A stretch of DNA of 64,000 bases. Origin: Gnetum montanum (lineage: Eukaryota; Streptophyta; Gnetopsida; Gnetales; Gnetaceae). This document shows positions 44,301-54,950 of the stretch, in pieces. The translations under genes were made by a program, and so were the position numbers. Under the pieces are notes generated by a model. It saw nothing but the letters and a program-made list of their open reading frames with translations. It was not told the origin of the DNA and did not search any database. Each line of letters begins with the position of its first letter. The stretch's first letter is position 1. Where the stretch lies: contig MNCI01024958.1 of the NCBI GenBank assembly GCA_015680685.1, positions 81,004 through 145,003 on the forward strand. The letters are read 5' to 3'.

Positions 44301-47300
44301 AAGATCTAGGGCACAATATACAGCCATTTTCATGACTGATTTAAAAGGAAATATCAAATGACAAAACAATTTAAAAATAAACACCAAATAAAGAAAGATG
44401 TAAAGTCCCACAAACCTCATCTTTTAGACAAATTTCCGCACTGCCAGAAACAATGAAAGATATTCTGGCAAAGTTAGAAGTACAAACATCACATCTCATA
44501 GTAACCATTCCCCTCACCAATGCAGATGCAGCTGCTGGAGGCAACGGTGCACTATACCATGCAAGAGGAATCTTTCATCAGCTTTATGAGAACATTTCCT
44601 GAAGCCTTCATGAGCTTAAATTTTTAATAATACAAAGAAAATTAACATGAAAACTCATTTCAGAAAACATAACAACCCATTGATAAGCACATTAATTTTT
44701 TTAATTAAACATATCCAGATGAATTGCCTATCAAAGGAAAATCCAACTCTATGCTATGCAAACCCAAAATAAAAAGGATTGCAAACAATTTTCACAAATT
44801 TTCATTACCAATTTGGCATGTTTATTTCTTTAATATTTTCGAGTTAAAGCACACATGGCATTGCCTTAAGTAATTGCTTGAGGCTTGCTAACTTATAATT
44901 GTAACACTCTGCCTTCACCAGGCTTCGTGTAATGGTACCAAAAATCCAAAACTCAAGGACCTAGAAATGTGTCAAAAGCCAGAAACAAACAAAAAACTAG
45001 AGGAGAGGGGCAGATCCCTCTGTTGGCAACTTTTGAATGCATAGTTAGATAGATAAATTATTAGATGTTTATAGAATTACCTCATCCGGTGCATAAGGCG
45101 GACACTTCGAACCTGAAATTTAATCAACAAATACAAAACAATTAGAGAAGTCCGTGGCATGAGCAATCAATAAGCATATGTTAAACATCCCCTGAAGTAC
45201 AAAAAAACTGTCTATGTTTAAAAATGCAAAGCAAGCATCAAACTCAAGAAAGCCAATGATCTACCACCGATGAATCTCAAGTATCCTGAACACTATCTGT
45301 TCCCACAACAAGCACCATACTTCCTCATTGTCAAATACACATTCACATACTTGTACACTGTTAACTTTTATTCTTAATAGGTTTCACTCAGGAAACATAT
45401 AAAAAACTGTGCTTTCCAAAATGACTTGAACTCAAGAACCACCTTAAAAATAAAAAATTACAAAAATAGCATGTTTTAACAGAGAAGCCACCCAAAATAA
45501 CTTTAAATACTCACTTCAGCTGTCAATAATGCATTCAGCCCATCTTGCAATGCTGGTAGAAATACAGTTTCCTGCAAGAAACCAATAAGAAAAATTTGAA
45601 ACCTTAAAACAGAATAAAATGTATTAGTTTTCTCTTCATTCACCTTAGATTAAATTGTACCTCAGTGCCTATGCGATCACTTAAAAGAAGCCGAATTTCT
45701 GTTGGATCTTCAAAGATCTGAATAGCCCCAGGTGCAATTGATTTAATCCCTTCTTCACTTGTGTCTTTCAATGCTAAATGGTTGAATGTTACTTTTGGGG
45801 ATTTTCCAAGCAACACAGGAAGAAAACTAGGCACCTTTTGTTTTCCATTCCTGGACAACTCAGGATTTGGTTGTATACAGTGCAACTGAAAAGCAGCTTT
45901 TGAAACTTGAAATGCGTCCCATAATTCACTGCCAGTACTGCTCAAGAAGACAGCCACTATCAAATTTTTTTTTTAAAAGGAGGCAAAATGCAATGGAATA
46001 TTTCACTCCATTAAACAGGACAAAAAATAACAAATAAAATTCATACATTTACAAAATGGTCATTTGCAATTCATAATGAACATGTAAACAATAAGGCAAC
46101 TGCTTATGTTTGAATTCATCAAGAATTGTTATGTTTCAAGTTTCAATAATGAATCAATAATAATTACCATTGCAGTGCTGGTAAAAATGCTTGACGGAAT
46201 GACGTGACTATTGCTGCTGTTAAATAAGCCTTCCAGGCAACAACATAAGGAATGCCCTGTACGATATATAACTTACAACAGTTAAAGATGTGTATTCTTT
46301 GACTAGATCATCCTGAGATAAAAGGATAAAAAGGCTTGATTACAAATAACTACTAGAAATCTAATTTTAGGCACTAACGCTAACAAGGAAAACAAAGCAT
46401 TTAATACCTTTGAGCACAATCCTTCTCCCAATTTAAAACTTTCAGAAATCTCCAAACACACCTGTGACAAAGAAATTCATCAAGACAACAGTAAAAGGTT
46501 AAAATTAAATTCATCATCAAATAAAAGAATGCAAATGACAAAAATTATGAAGACAAACCAAAACTAAACCAACTGTTCATCTACTGAAGTTCAGCTACAC
46601 AGGGTTTACAGTCAACAGACAACGCAAATACATTATTAGTTTCTTAAAAATTTCTCAGTAAAGTGTTAAAGTAATTCATTTTCAAGAAAATTCGAAATAG
46701 TATTATCATAAAAACAATTCATTTTCAAGAAAACTCCAAATAGTATTATCATAAAAAGCTTACATGCTTCCGAAACAAAGTCGGAAACAATGATAACAAG
46801 TACAGGTTACAGTACACAAGAAGAGGGCACTGTCCACCAATGACACTCTTCATCTAAACAGAAGAATTTTTTCGTACAGTAGAAAGAACATGTGCTAAAG
46901 TTCTAAACAGACAACAATATAATTAACCAGTATTGAAGGAAAAACGTTTTATGTTTAAAATATAAATCACTAAAAAAATCATCTAGAAGTCCTTGGACCA
47001 ATTGTTAGGTTACCAAGTTAGGCAACTTTCCCCTGAAGAGTAAAGCAATGTCGTCAGCACTGCAAACTTCTGAATCCCCAATCACAAGAGAACCAAAATC
47101 ATGCTTTGTAGAGTAAATGTCTGTGCAGAAGTACACAACAGTGGGCTGCAAAATTTCCAACCTCTGCTGCAACTCCTCCTTTCCAGAAGGTTCAAGAACC
47201 TGCACCTAAAGTCAACAATAATGTTTGGTTGGATAAATAATTATACAAAACCTCCAAATATAAACAATGCTGTGATTCTTAATTTTTTGAAACAGCTAAT

Positions 47301-48896
47301 TCCTACATCCACTTGGATGAAAATGCCACAGACAAATTACATTATGTCATTGCGAAGTTATTGCTAACATAAAGTTATCCTCACAAACTACCGATTTCCC
47401 AGACTAATAAGTATCAAGTGGAAAATGTGTTGCTCATGCAACAATGTATATTGCTATGTAAATGACATCAGTCAGAATCTCATTTCATAAATGCCATCTT
47501 GCCCCCATTAGAAAACTGTTAACACAAGAGCATATAGAATCACTATAAGGATTTACGAAAGCAGCTGGAATCACCAACAGTTGTTTGGGCTTATATTTAA
47601 TTCAGCATATAGCATATTTTTTATATGAAACTTTAGTTTACAAGCATATTCTTTCTTCCATTTGATATTCGTGAAAAAATGATTGTTTCAGGAATGGGAT
47701 AAAATACAAGGTATTGATGCAGCCTAATAAATTTCAGCTTACTCTGCAAGCTTTTTGATGATAGTTTAGTAAATTTGGTAATGTAATGTTAGTGGAGTCA
47801 AGCACAATAGATCATTCCTGACAACCAGTAATAAAGAAAAGAGATGTAAAACGAAGGTAGACCTTCCGCTGTGATGAAATGATTAATTAGATATTCTGAA
47901 GCCCCTTTAATGTATGATGTACAAAAGACCTTATATTAATGTGGCTAGTACATAATTACAAACTCGTGTGAATTCTCACTCAAGAACAAAGTAGCTATAA
48001 ATTACCTACAATGTTTGTCATTTCAAAGGTACAAAATGACGAAACATTGTGTCCACGAGAACGATGAACACCTAAAGTGCCCTTTCTAGCCTCTCGTGAT
48101 CCAGAATTGATAGTGAAGTACACCTCACTATTATCATGGTAAACGGGACTAACAGTTCGGAGAAAATTATATATCTGATTAACAGAAAAACAAACACACA
48201 GAGCTCTCCATTAACACTTCAGTCTTAGGCAATTCAGTATCAAAGTATCGCACAAGAATCGGACCATGAAGAGAGAAAACAAAACTACAAACGACGTGCC
48301 ATAATGTTAAAAGTATAGCAAAATGCCTTCTTGACCAGTGTATCCTCGTCGTAACATGCTGCTTCAATGTGTATTAAAGCAATACTCACATAAAGACCGA
48401 ATGGAGCAATATCAAGGAGCACACACTGAACAAAGAATAATGCAACACAAACAACAGTTCACTTATGTACAGTATAGACACACCACTGGGATACACCGCA
48501 TCTAGATCTCAAACGAACTCACTCGGCAGACAATCAACCACAGCGCATGAGAAAATACAAGAAAGACAATAGCACACTCAATCAACAAATGATCAACAAA
48601 GCAATGTGACAAAACGATAATTGCGAAAGTCTGAAGTAACCGAGCTGTAAACAGAATCCAAAATTTTTTTAAAAATGAAATTACAAGGAAGAAACTACCT
48701 CAAAGTTCCGGCGAGCAGCAGCTTCCTTGAACTCGCGGACAGAACGGGAAGACTCTTCTTCGGCAAATCTGCGGGCACCGCCATTGGCAGACTCCCCGGC
48801 ATTCGTCGCAGCCGTGGAACGCCTGCGGCCGCAAATCACCACGACAACATTGCAGAACTGGCGCCCGCGCTTCGGTGAGACATGAAATAAAGACAT
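41307..48896 (-). CDS. ARID4: ARID4-like protein: ARID/BRIGHT DNA-binding domain plus PHD-like finger (16 exons)
   Basis: This is an intact host gene. My exon model is 48896-48699, 48174-48010, 47205-47014, 46461-46408, 46256-46168, 45937-45661, 45571-45515, 45104-45081, 44571-44416, 44194-44021, 43941-43258, 42649-42512, 42340-42242, 42161-42061, 41967-41877 and 41399-41307. All have GT...AG borders and join in one frame of 863 codons. A plant-specific N-terminal region contains 'GIPYVVAW' and 'SFRQAFLPALQ' (about 204-235). 'RGMVTMRCDVCTSNFARIS' lies near 365-385. The ARID domain (about 691-800) has 'EEFLEDLMQFLVSRGH', 'LDLYNLYREV' and 'VVTRGGFYVGNGINWKG'. A Cys4-His-Cys3 finger (about 795-847) has 'ECCVLC', 'WVNCGVC', 'WAHFGCDRR' and 'YICPRC'. 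This layout matches Arabidopsis ARID4 (At3g43240, about 750 residues as I recall). That protein is a subunit of the nuclear PEAT chromatin complex, so a role in chromatin silencing is inferred. Exon 8 (24 nt) and the start (48896 rather than 48929) are the least certain. Confidence 0.85.
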
Positions 48897-50300
48897 TGCC
48901 ACGAGACCAAACCCTCGCCGGAACTCCAAAATCCACGGCCGAAATGCCGAACCAAAACGCAGATCGCCAAAACCCTCTCGAAACAGTCAGAATCTCCTGC
49001 TACATGCCGATCACGGCCGCGGACGAACCAAAAGTGCGCCTAAAGCTCGGATTTGCAGAAGAAGCAATAAAAGGAAACAAAAATCGGAGAGATACAGAAG
49101 AAGTGTGCAAGAAGGGAAAAAACAAAAATCAAAGAGAAACAAAAAGGCCGCAGAGAAACTGCTGAAAAATGGAAGAAGCAGAACAAGAACGCGAGAGAAA
49201 CTCGAAAAAAAAAAAATACAGTCGTAGTTAGGGTTTGAAGCGGATGGCAAAAGAAAAATGTCTGGTTTGATCGAGCCTGTGCTTCCTTCTACTGCTACTC
49301 CTTGTGTTTCTTCTCCGTGCGGTTTGACGACAAGGAGCAAGCCAATGACGATGATGCGTATGGAGATGTCGATGATGATGTTGTTCGTTGCCGTGTTTCG
49401 TAAATATTTTGGAGCATCGGCTCTTCCTGATGGATTGTGTGTTTTTTCCTCTTCTACTTCTTCTTCGACTACTTGTAGTTGCTTTGCCTCGGAATTCATT
49501 CACGCAAAAATTGAAAGTCAATTCGCGTTTGATCCGACTCAAAAATCCATCCATCATCATTCATTACAATTCTAAAATTAAAACCGCACCCAACTTTCTG
49601 CTTCTTCTTCTTCATTCTCTCCTTGCTTCGCTTGTTCTCTCATTCATTCATTCCTTGATTGCTCTGCCCCGAATCCTTTGCTTTTCATCCATGAGATTTC
49701 TTTTTGCTGTCGTCCGCGATAAAAAAATTCGAATTTCGTGGCGTTCCAAAGATTTCGATCCATAAAAGCTTTTGGACAAAAAACTACTCCAAAATCCCCA
49801 AATCATGATCTCGTTTTCTCTCGATGATGGTTTTTGTTTTGTTTGCTCCGCACGGTTTTGTAGTTGTAGTAGTAGAAGTGATACTTACGGACGGCGAGTG
49901 GAGTGTGAAAATATTTGTGACCAATCGGATTTGACAAAACGCTTTAATTTTTATGTCTGGTTTGCGTCGCGGCGCGTGATGGTGAAATGATTTCCGTCAA
50001 TTTTGGTCAACCTGCCCGCTTTGACCCCGTCACCGCCAACGTGTTCTTTGTTAACGTCTCCGTCTCCGTCTTTCAGTTTCCTTGTAGGCGGTTTTTAGTC
50101 GTCATTGCATTATCCAGCCTCGTTACTACTGCATAAACTTGAGGCGCCTCCTGTACTTTGCGTGACGGAACCCAACAAATTTTGGCCGCCAATAAAGCGT
50201 ACAGGAATAAAGTTTAATCCAAAAGTAACGGTTGCAAGCTTGCTACAAAGTACCACAATAGCTCTATCCAAACTTTGCATGTCAAGCACTAAATTCATTC
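48897..50300 (-). promoter_or_regulatory. 5' UTR and promoter region of the ARID4-like gene
   Basis: Sequence around 48700-49050 is richer in G+C and CpG than the rest of the window, as expected near an active plant gene start. CT/GAA microsatellite tracts lie at 49030-49200 and 49590-49650, typical of plant 5' UTRs. No clear TATA box is seen on the - strand. ORFs here (49011-49499 and 49228-49560 on -, 49258-49575 and 49388-49765 on +) have low-complexity translations and no known domain, so I do not call them genes. Confidence 0.5.
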
Positions 50301-50689
50301 AATTTAGAATTTCGTATTACAATCAGTGACGGGTTCCAAGCCAAGCCTTTTAACGGTCATTAAACGCCTTATTGTTATCTTTATTTTACGAGCTATTACC
50401 CATAAATGAACATATTTGAATTTCATTTGAAACATTGTTATATTCATTTTGCTACTAATTAGTACGCTAGATGTGTATTGGAGGAAACTATTAGTACCCT
50501 TAGTAACCATGATAATTGCCTCAAATAGTTAGCTATATTATAATCTTCCTAATTCTTGCAACTTTTGTTATTGTGAAGGATATTTGTTTAATGTTTGTCA
50601 ATTTTTGCTAAAAAAAAGATGCTATGAAAAAAATATATCTTGAAGTTGAAGATATGAAAAATCAAGTCATTATCAATGATAAATAATGA

Positions 50690-50880
50690 GAGAGGTTACT
50701 CTAGCGGTTACTCTAATTATTAGGGTAGTTACTTTAGCGGTTACTCTAATTATTAGGGCGGTTACTCTAGCGGTTACTTTAGCGGTTTATTCTAATTATT
50801 AAAGTGGTTACTTTAGCAGTTACTTTAGCAGTTATTCTAATTATTAGAGCAGTTACTCTAATTATTAAAGTAGTTGTTCC
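50690..50880 (+). repeat. Minisatellite GGTTACTCTA...AATTATTAGGG
   Basis: Seven or so imperfect copies of 'ggttactctagc' alternate with 'ggttactctaattattaggg'. They stand directly upstream of a TATA box (50887-50894), in the place where related LTRs have GATATC sites. Confidence 0.9.
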
Positions 50881-51262
50881 CAAGCCTATAAATACAGTGC
50901 CCAGGCGCACAATTAAAAAGAGGTCTTTTTAGCAATCAAGTAGCGAAACTCTTGTAGTTTATTTGAAAGTTACAGTATTTTCCAAGTGCCCGCAGTAGGA
51001 GATCTAAGTGTGGACGGATCTTTATTCGAGCATTGTGTACCTGAGCACACTTTGTGTACGACAATAAAGACAAGCTCTTTGATTCATCCTTGCAGCACTT
51101 GAGATTTGTTTTCTTACGCATTTCTTTTATTTTATTTTCTTATGCATTTATTTTATTTTATGCCCTTTACATTTATGTTATTAGCACAACAATTCATTTT
51201 GATCAATTAAGCAAATCGTTAAATTACACAAGCACGACCACTTCGAGCATGCGTGTAACGCT
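50690..51262 (+). mobile_element. LTR fragment of the B-LTR superfamily, fused to C protease
   Basis: From the TATA box CCTATAAATA (50887) onward it matches other members of the family: 'gtgcccgcagtaggag', 'cggatctttattcgagcat', 'gtacgacaataaagac' (AATAAA at 51063-51068) and 'cacgaccacttcgagcatg'. Homology ends near 51262 ('gcgtgtaacgct') and protease-coding sequence of C begins at once, with no PBS or gag between. Its U3 differs (minisatellite instead of GATATC sites). The true left edge is not certain and may start nearer 50640. Confidence 0.7.
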
Positions 51263-51906
51263 AAAAAGGTCAGATGACAACAGCACCCATGTTCATCACA
51301 ATTCGGGTCGATTAGTACAAGATCCAAAGGGTACACGTTGATAACGAGGCTACTACCAACATCATTCCATTTCCCATAGTGGACAAACTAGGCTTGGTCA
51401 ATCAAATCAAGCCCACAACAACTTCCTACCTAAAATCATTCAACGGGATGCATGTGGTAGTAAAGGGAACTATCCACATTAACTTTGTAGTAGGGGACCA
51501 ATTCCCCACAAGCGCAGTGTTCATCGTGGTAGAAGAAATGCTTGGGTTCAACCTAATCCTGGGGAGATCATGGTTAGCCCAACTGAGGGCCATTTCCTCA
51601 CCAATACACCAAGAAATCCACTTACCCTATGCAGGAGAAGTGGTAATTTACGGCGACGAAGTGGCTCCCCGAGCCATAAACAACGTAGGAGTGGAGCAAG
51701 GTTCAGAGATTGAAATCTCTGAAAACCAAGCCCCCATTCAAACTGAAATGTCTGAATAGGTTGAAACCAGTCCAAACAAAGAAATAACATGGGCTGAGTT
51801 GCCCTTCCAAGCCACAAATGATAGCATAGAGGAGTACCAATGCAGGTTCACTTGGCCCTATGCCTCGCCTAACCAAAGTCAAGTAAGGAAACAATTACAT
51901 AATTAA
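51263..51906 (+). pseudogene. C protease region (retropepsin)
   Basis: The frame opens with 'PMFITIRVD', a stop, 'YKIQRVHVDNEATTNIIPF' near 51310-51370, 'VDKLGLVNQIKPTTTS', and 'FNLILGRSWLAQL' near 51548-51585. It matches A 7878-8180 residue by residue in long stretches. The catalytic stretch reads HVDNEATTN where A has HVDDGVATN, so the DDG motif is damaged. A stop lies at 51757. The frame closes at 51904 after 'KQLHN', the same end as A's 'RQLND'. Confidence 0.85.
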
Positions 51907-52169
51907 AATTTGCCATTCTTTTAATGGTATAGGCTGTGTTTTACATTCAGTTTGTTGTGTACATAATTCACGTGTTTACATTCGATTCGCTGTATTTGCA
52001 TTTTTACATTAAGTTCACTGCTTGCGTAATTCACATTTCCCACATTAAGTTCACTGTGTATATCATTTACATTTCACAATAAATTCGTTGTTTACATTAA
52101 GTCTACTACTTGCTGATTTGCATTTTATGTTGAGCTTGCTTGCTGCATTGCCCTTGTCACCAATACCTT

Positions 52170-52370
52170 ACATAAGGCCCAAAATGGCCTAAAACTAGCA
52201 AAGGCTTGAAATGGCCTAAAACTAGCAAAGGCCTGAAATGGCCTAAAACTAGCAATGGCCCAAAATGGCCTTAAACTATTGCAACGGCCCGAAATGGCCT
52301 AAAACTAGCGTTGGCTCAAAACGGCCTAAAACTAGCAATGGCCCGGAATGGCCTTAAACTAAAATGAGAG
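52170..52370 (+). repeat. TTAAACTA/TAAAACTA tandem repeat after C protease
   Basis: Seven imperfect units of about 26-29 bp combine 'ggcctgaaatggcc' with 'taaaactagcaa' or 'ttaaactat'. Confidence 0.9.
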
Positions 52371-52534
52371 GCTCTCAAGGGGCCCAAAAAGACATAAAAA
52401 TAAAAATAAATATAACACATTAACCAAAGTGAAATAAATTGTTTCATATTATATTCTTCATTCAATGTTAGTCAATAATGTTTACAAAAAATTAAATTCA
52501 AAAACAAAATAAAAATAAAAATCTTGCACCGCCA
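52371..52534 (+). other. A-rich non-coding stretch
   Basis: 'ataaaaataaaaataaatataac' type sequence between the repeat and the last exon of the antisense gene. It resembles A-rich stretches in the spacers of A (9090-9180) and D (19030-19140). Confidence 0.5.
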
Positions 52535-53740
52535 CTATAGGCCTTCATTACCATCATCGTCTCTTGTCCCACTAGGTCCTACATCTCCATTTGGATCCTA
52601 CATAAGCTAGGAAATAAACAGTGAATTAAAGCTACAACAAAGACTCTCACAAAATAAACTATGACACAACAAAAAATGACTAACCTGGGATGGCCCCACG
52701 TCCATTTTGGAGGGTATCCTATCCATGTCGATTGCAAGACGTTGTAAGATCTCTTCCTCAGTGAGGTTGGCCCAATTCCCATCTCCCAGGTCAATGCTTG
52801 CTACAACTTTCCCTTTTTTCACATTTATCCATCTCGGCGATCTTGGGGAAAAGGTGGCAGTGGTGGTCTCCCATGCAGGTAGGGTCATTTCCCTTTCAAG
52901 AGACTCACTGACCGTCACCTATTGCATGAACTTCTCATAGGTCCTAGAAGCACCAATGACATCAAGGAATAGCTTGTGGGTATGCAACTCAATAGTTGCA
53001 TCCTGATATTGTTTACAATAGGCAGCATGTTCCATCTTATACATATGTTTATGGTTCTTTTGTGCCTATCCCTATTTGTAAACCTTTGCACTATAATCCT
53101 TCCAGTCTTGGTTCTTCTAGGCCAAAAGGTCCATTTGCATGCACTGTTCAATGATCTTGCAAGTGGCTTCATTTTTGCTCCGTATGACTATCCAATATCT
53201 TGCATAGTCAATAACAACCGTACGCCAACTGCCATCATGAGTGTCACAAGCCAATAGAAATTCATTCCTGGATCAGAGGTCCCTCACCTCAGCGGTTAAG
53301 TTGGCCTTCTCTTTCTCAAGTTTCTGTACTTGCTTCCAGAGGTCCTCATTCACACGCCTACACTCCCATAAGGAGCATGCTAAGTACAATGCACATTTAC
53401 TTGTTTCATTGTATATGTGATGAGGTACCTCAGCTACCTCTGGCAGAAGTTCAGGCATGGCATCAACCTCAACGACTTGCCTAGGATCCCACTTGAGAAC
53501 AAGAGGCTGCCAATCACACATGGGAGAGCATTAGTCACAATGACATAGCAAAAACACAACAACTCAAAGAGCCTAGCGTAGAAATTCCAACATACTTATC
53601 TCAGGATCGATTTGCTGTAGGCGATCGATCATGTCATCAACCACCCCCTCCATAAAAGTGAATTTATTGAGGGTTTCGGTCCAGGGTTGGAGACGCATTA
53701 AAGAAGAAGGGTTAGGGGCATCAACAGTGGTGTCCATTGC

Positions 53741-54553
53741 TGATGGGATGTGATATCGCATGGGCCGCGATATTGCATCCCTCGTGATATCGCGTACGTG
53801 ATATTGTGGTGCGTCGTCATATCTATAAATAAGAGCCAGCTCTCCCTTGTTTCCTCATCCTAGGCTAAACAGTAGGGAAACTCTGGCAGATTGATCACTC
53901 CAGAGATAGAATATTTTCCATGTGCCTGCAGTAGGAGTCCTAAAGTGAACGGATCTTTATTCGAGTAAACATTGTACCTGAACAAAAGTTTGTGTACGGC
54001 AATAAAGACGAACTTCCTGGATAAACCTTGTAGTGCATGGAATAGGCTAATTAGGAATTTATTCATTGTTATTTATTATCTGTTATTTACATGCTTTATT
54101 AGTTATTTACTGCATTTTCTCTCACCCTTCTCTCCTAGTTAAGTGCCTCAGTACGACCACTTCGAGCACATGCGTTACGCGTGGGGATCCCAACAACGAT
54201 TAGCGTTTGGTAGCCACGGTTGCATTGGTTTAGGGTGTGTACAGTAAGTGGGAACGGATGCTGACACTAGGTTAATTTAGACTTAATTAATTAGTTAAAG
54301 TTAGAAATTAGTCTCTTCACCCTTCAACTCAATAGCATAGTAGATAAAACATAAAAAGATATAAAAATCATATACCTCAGACTTACTTAACCATACACCG
54401 TGACAAATACAAGTAAGTCTAGGAAGACAACAAATGATTAACCCTAAGTGTTCCATGAGGTGTGTAGGCACTTAGTCTACGGAGTTCAACCAGATCGCAT
54501 GTGTAATGCTCGTATTTGTATGGTTGAGTGTTGGGGTACCTCGCCACTCATCA
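53741..54553 (+). mobile_element. Solo LTR of the B-LTR family inside the antisense gene
   Basis: It starts TGATGGGATGTGATATCGCA and ends ...GCCACTCATCA. U3 is only about 83 bp and contains four GATAT-type sites before the TATA box (53824-53831). It is followed by 'ctgcagtaggag', 'aataaagacgaac' (54001) and the U5 'gtacgaccacttcgagcac' block. Flanks ATTGC and GCTGC agree at three of five bases. On the opposite strand the insertion falls at the acceptor of an antisense-gene exon. Confidence 0.85.
53824..53831 (+). promoter_or_regulatory. TATA box of the solo LTR
   Basis: TATAAATA in 'catatctataaataagag', 83 bp from the LTR start and just after the GATATC cluster (53752-53815). Confidence 0.7.
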
Positions 54554-54779
54554 GCTGCACAATAAAATGTGTTAGCCATGATGGAAAGGACAACAACAAA
54601 GTTGATGAAAAATGACAAATGATAGTGCAAAGCTCCTACCCAGCAAACCCTCAAGGGTGATAGTGGGGGGATTGCCCATTGAGAAACTGTCAAGCAAGCG
54701 GTCAAACTCACCAGCATCAAATTGCAGCCCCTCTCTTTCTAGCTAACCCAAAAGCATGACAGCATCCTCAACACTCATG

Positions 54780-54950
54780 TGCCCTTCGAGTAATGAACCA
54801 CATTCCACAAAGGGATCATCGGTAGGGGCCTCTTCCTCTATAGTAGGGGCCTCTTCTTCTGTGGTCGGGGCCTCTTCCTCCTCTTCAGTAGGTGCCCCTA
54901 TTCCAGGGGCTAGAACCTCTTCCTTTTCTTCTTCTTCTTTTGATAAAACA
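54780..54950 (-). repeat. Acidic TEEEAPT-coding repeat in the antisense gene
   Basis: On the - strand, units encoding 'APTEEE', 'APTTEEE', 'APTIEEE' and 'APTDD' repeat after a 'SKEEEEKEE' run. The DNA unit is 'gtaggggcctcttcctc' (+ strand). The frame is preserved across the units despite mutation elsewhere. Confidence 0.75.

Noticed and set aside
49011-49575. Overlapping ORFs of 105-162 codons on both strands upstream of the ARID gene
   Set aside because: Translations are low-complexity (Phe/Leu/Ser- or Glu/Arg-rich), come from CT/GAA tracts, and fit a 5' UTR and promoter.
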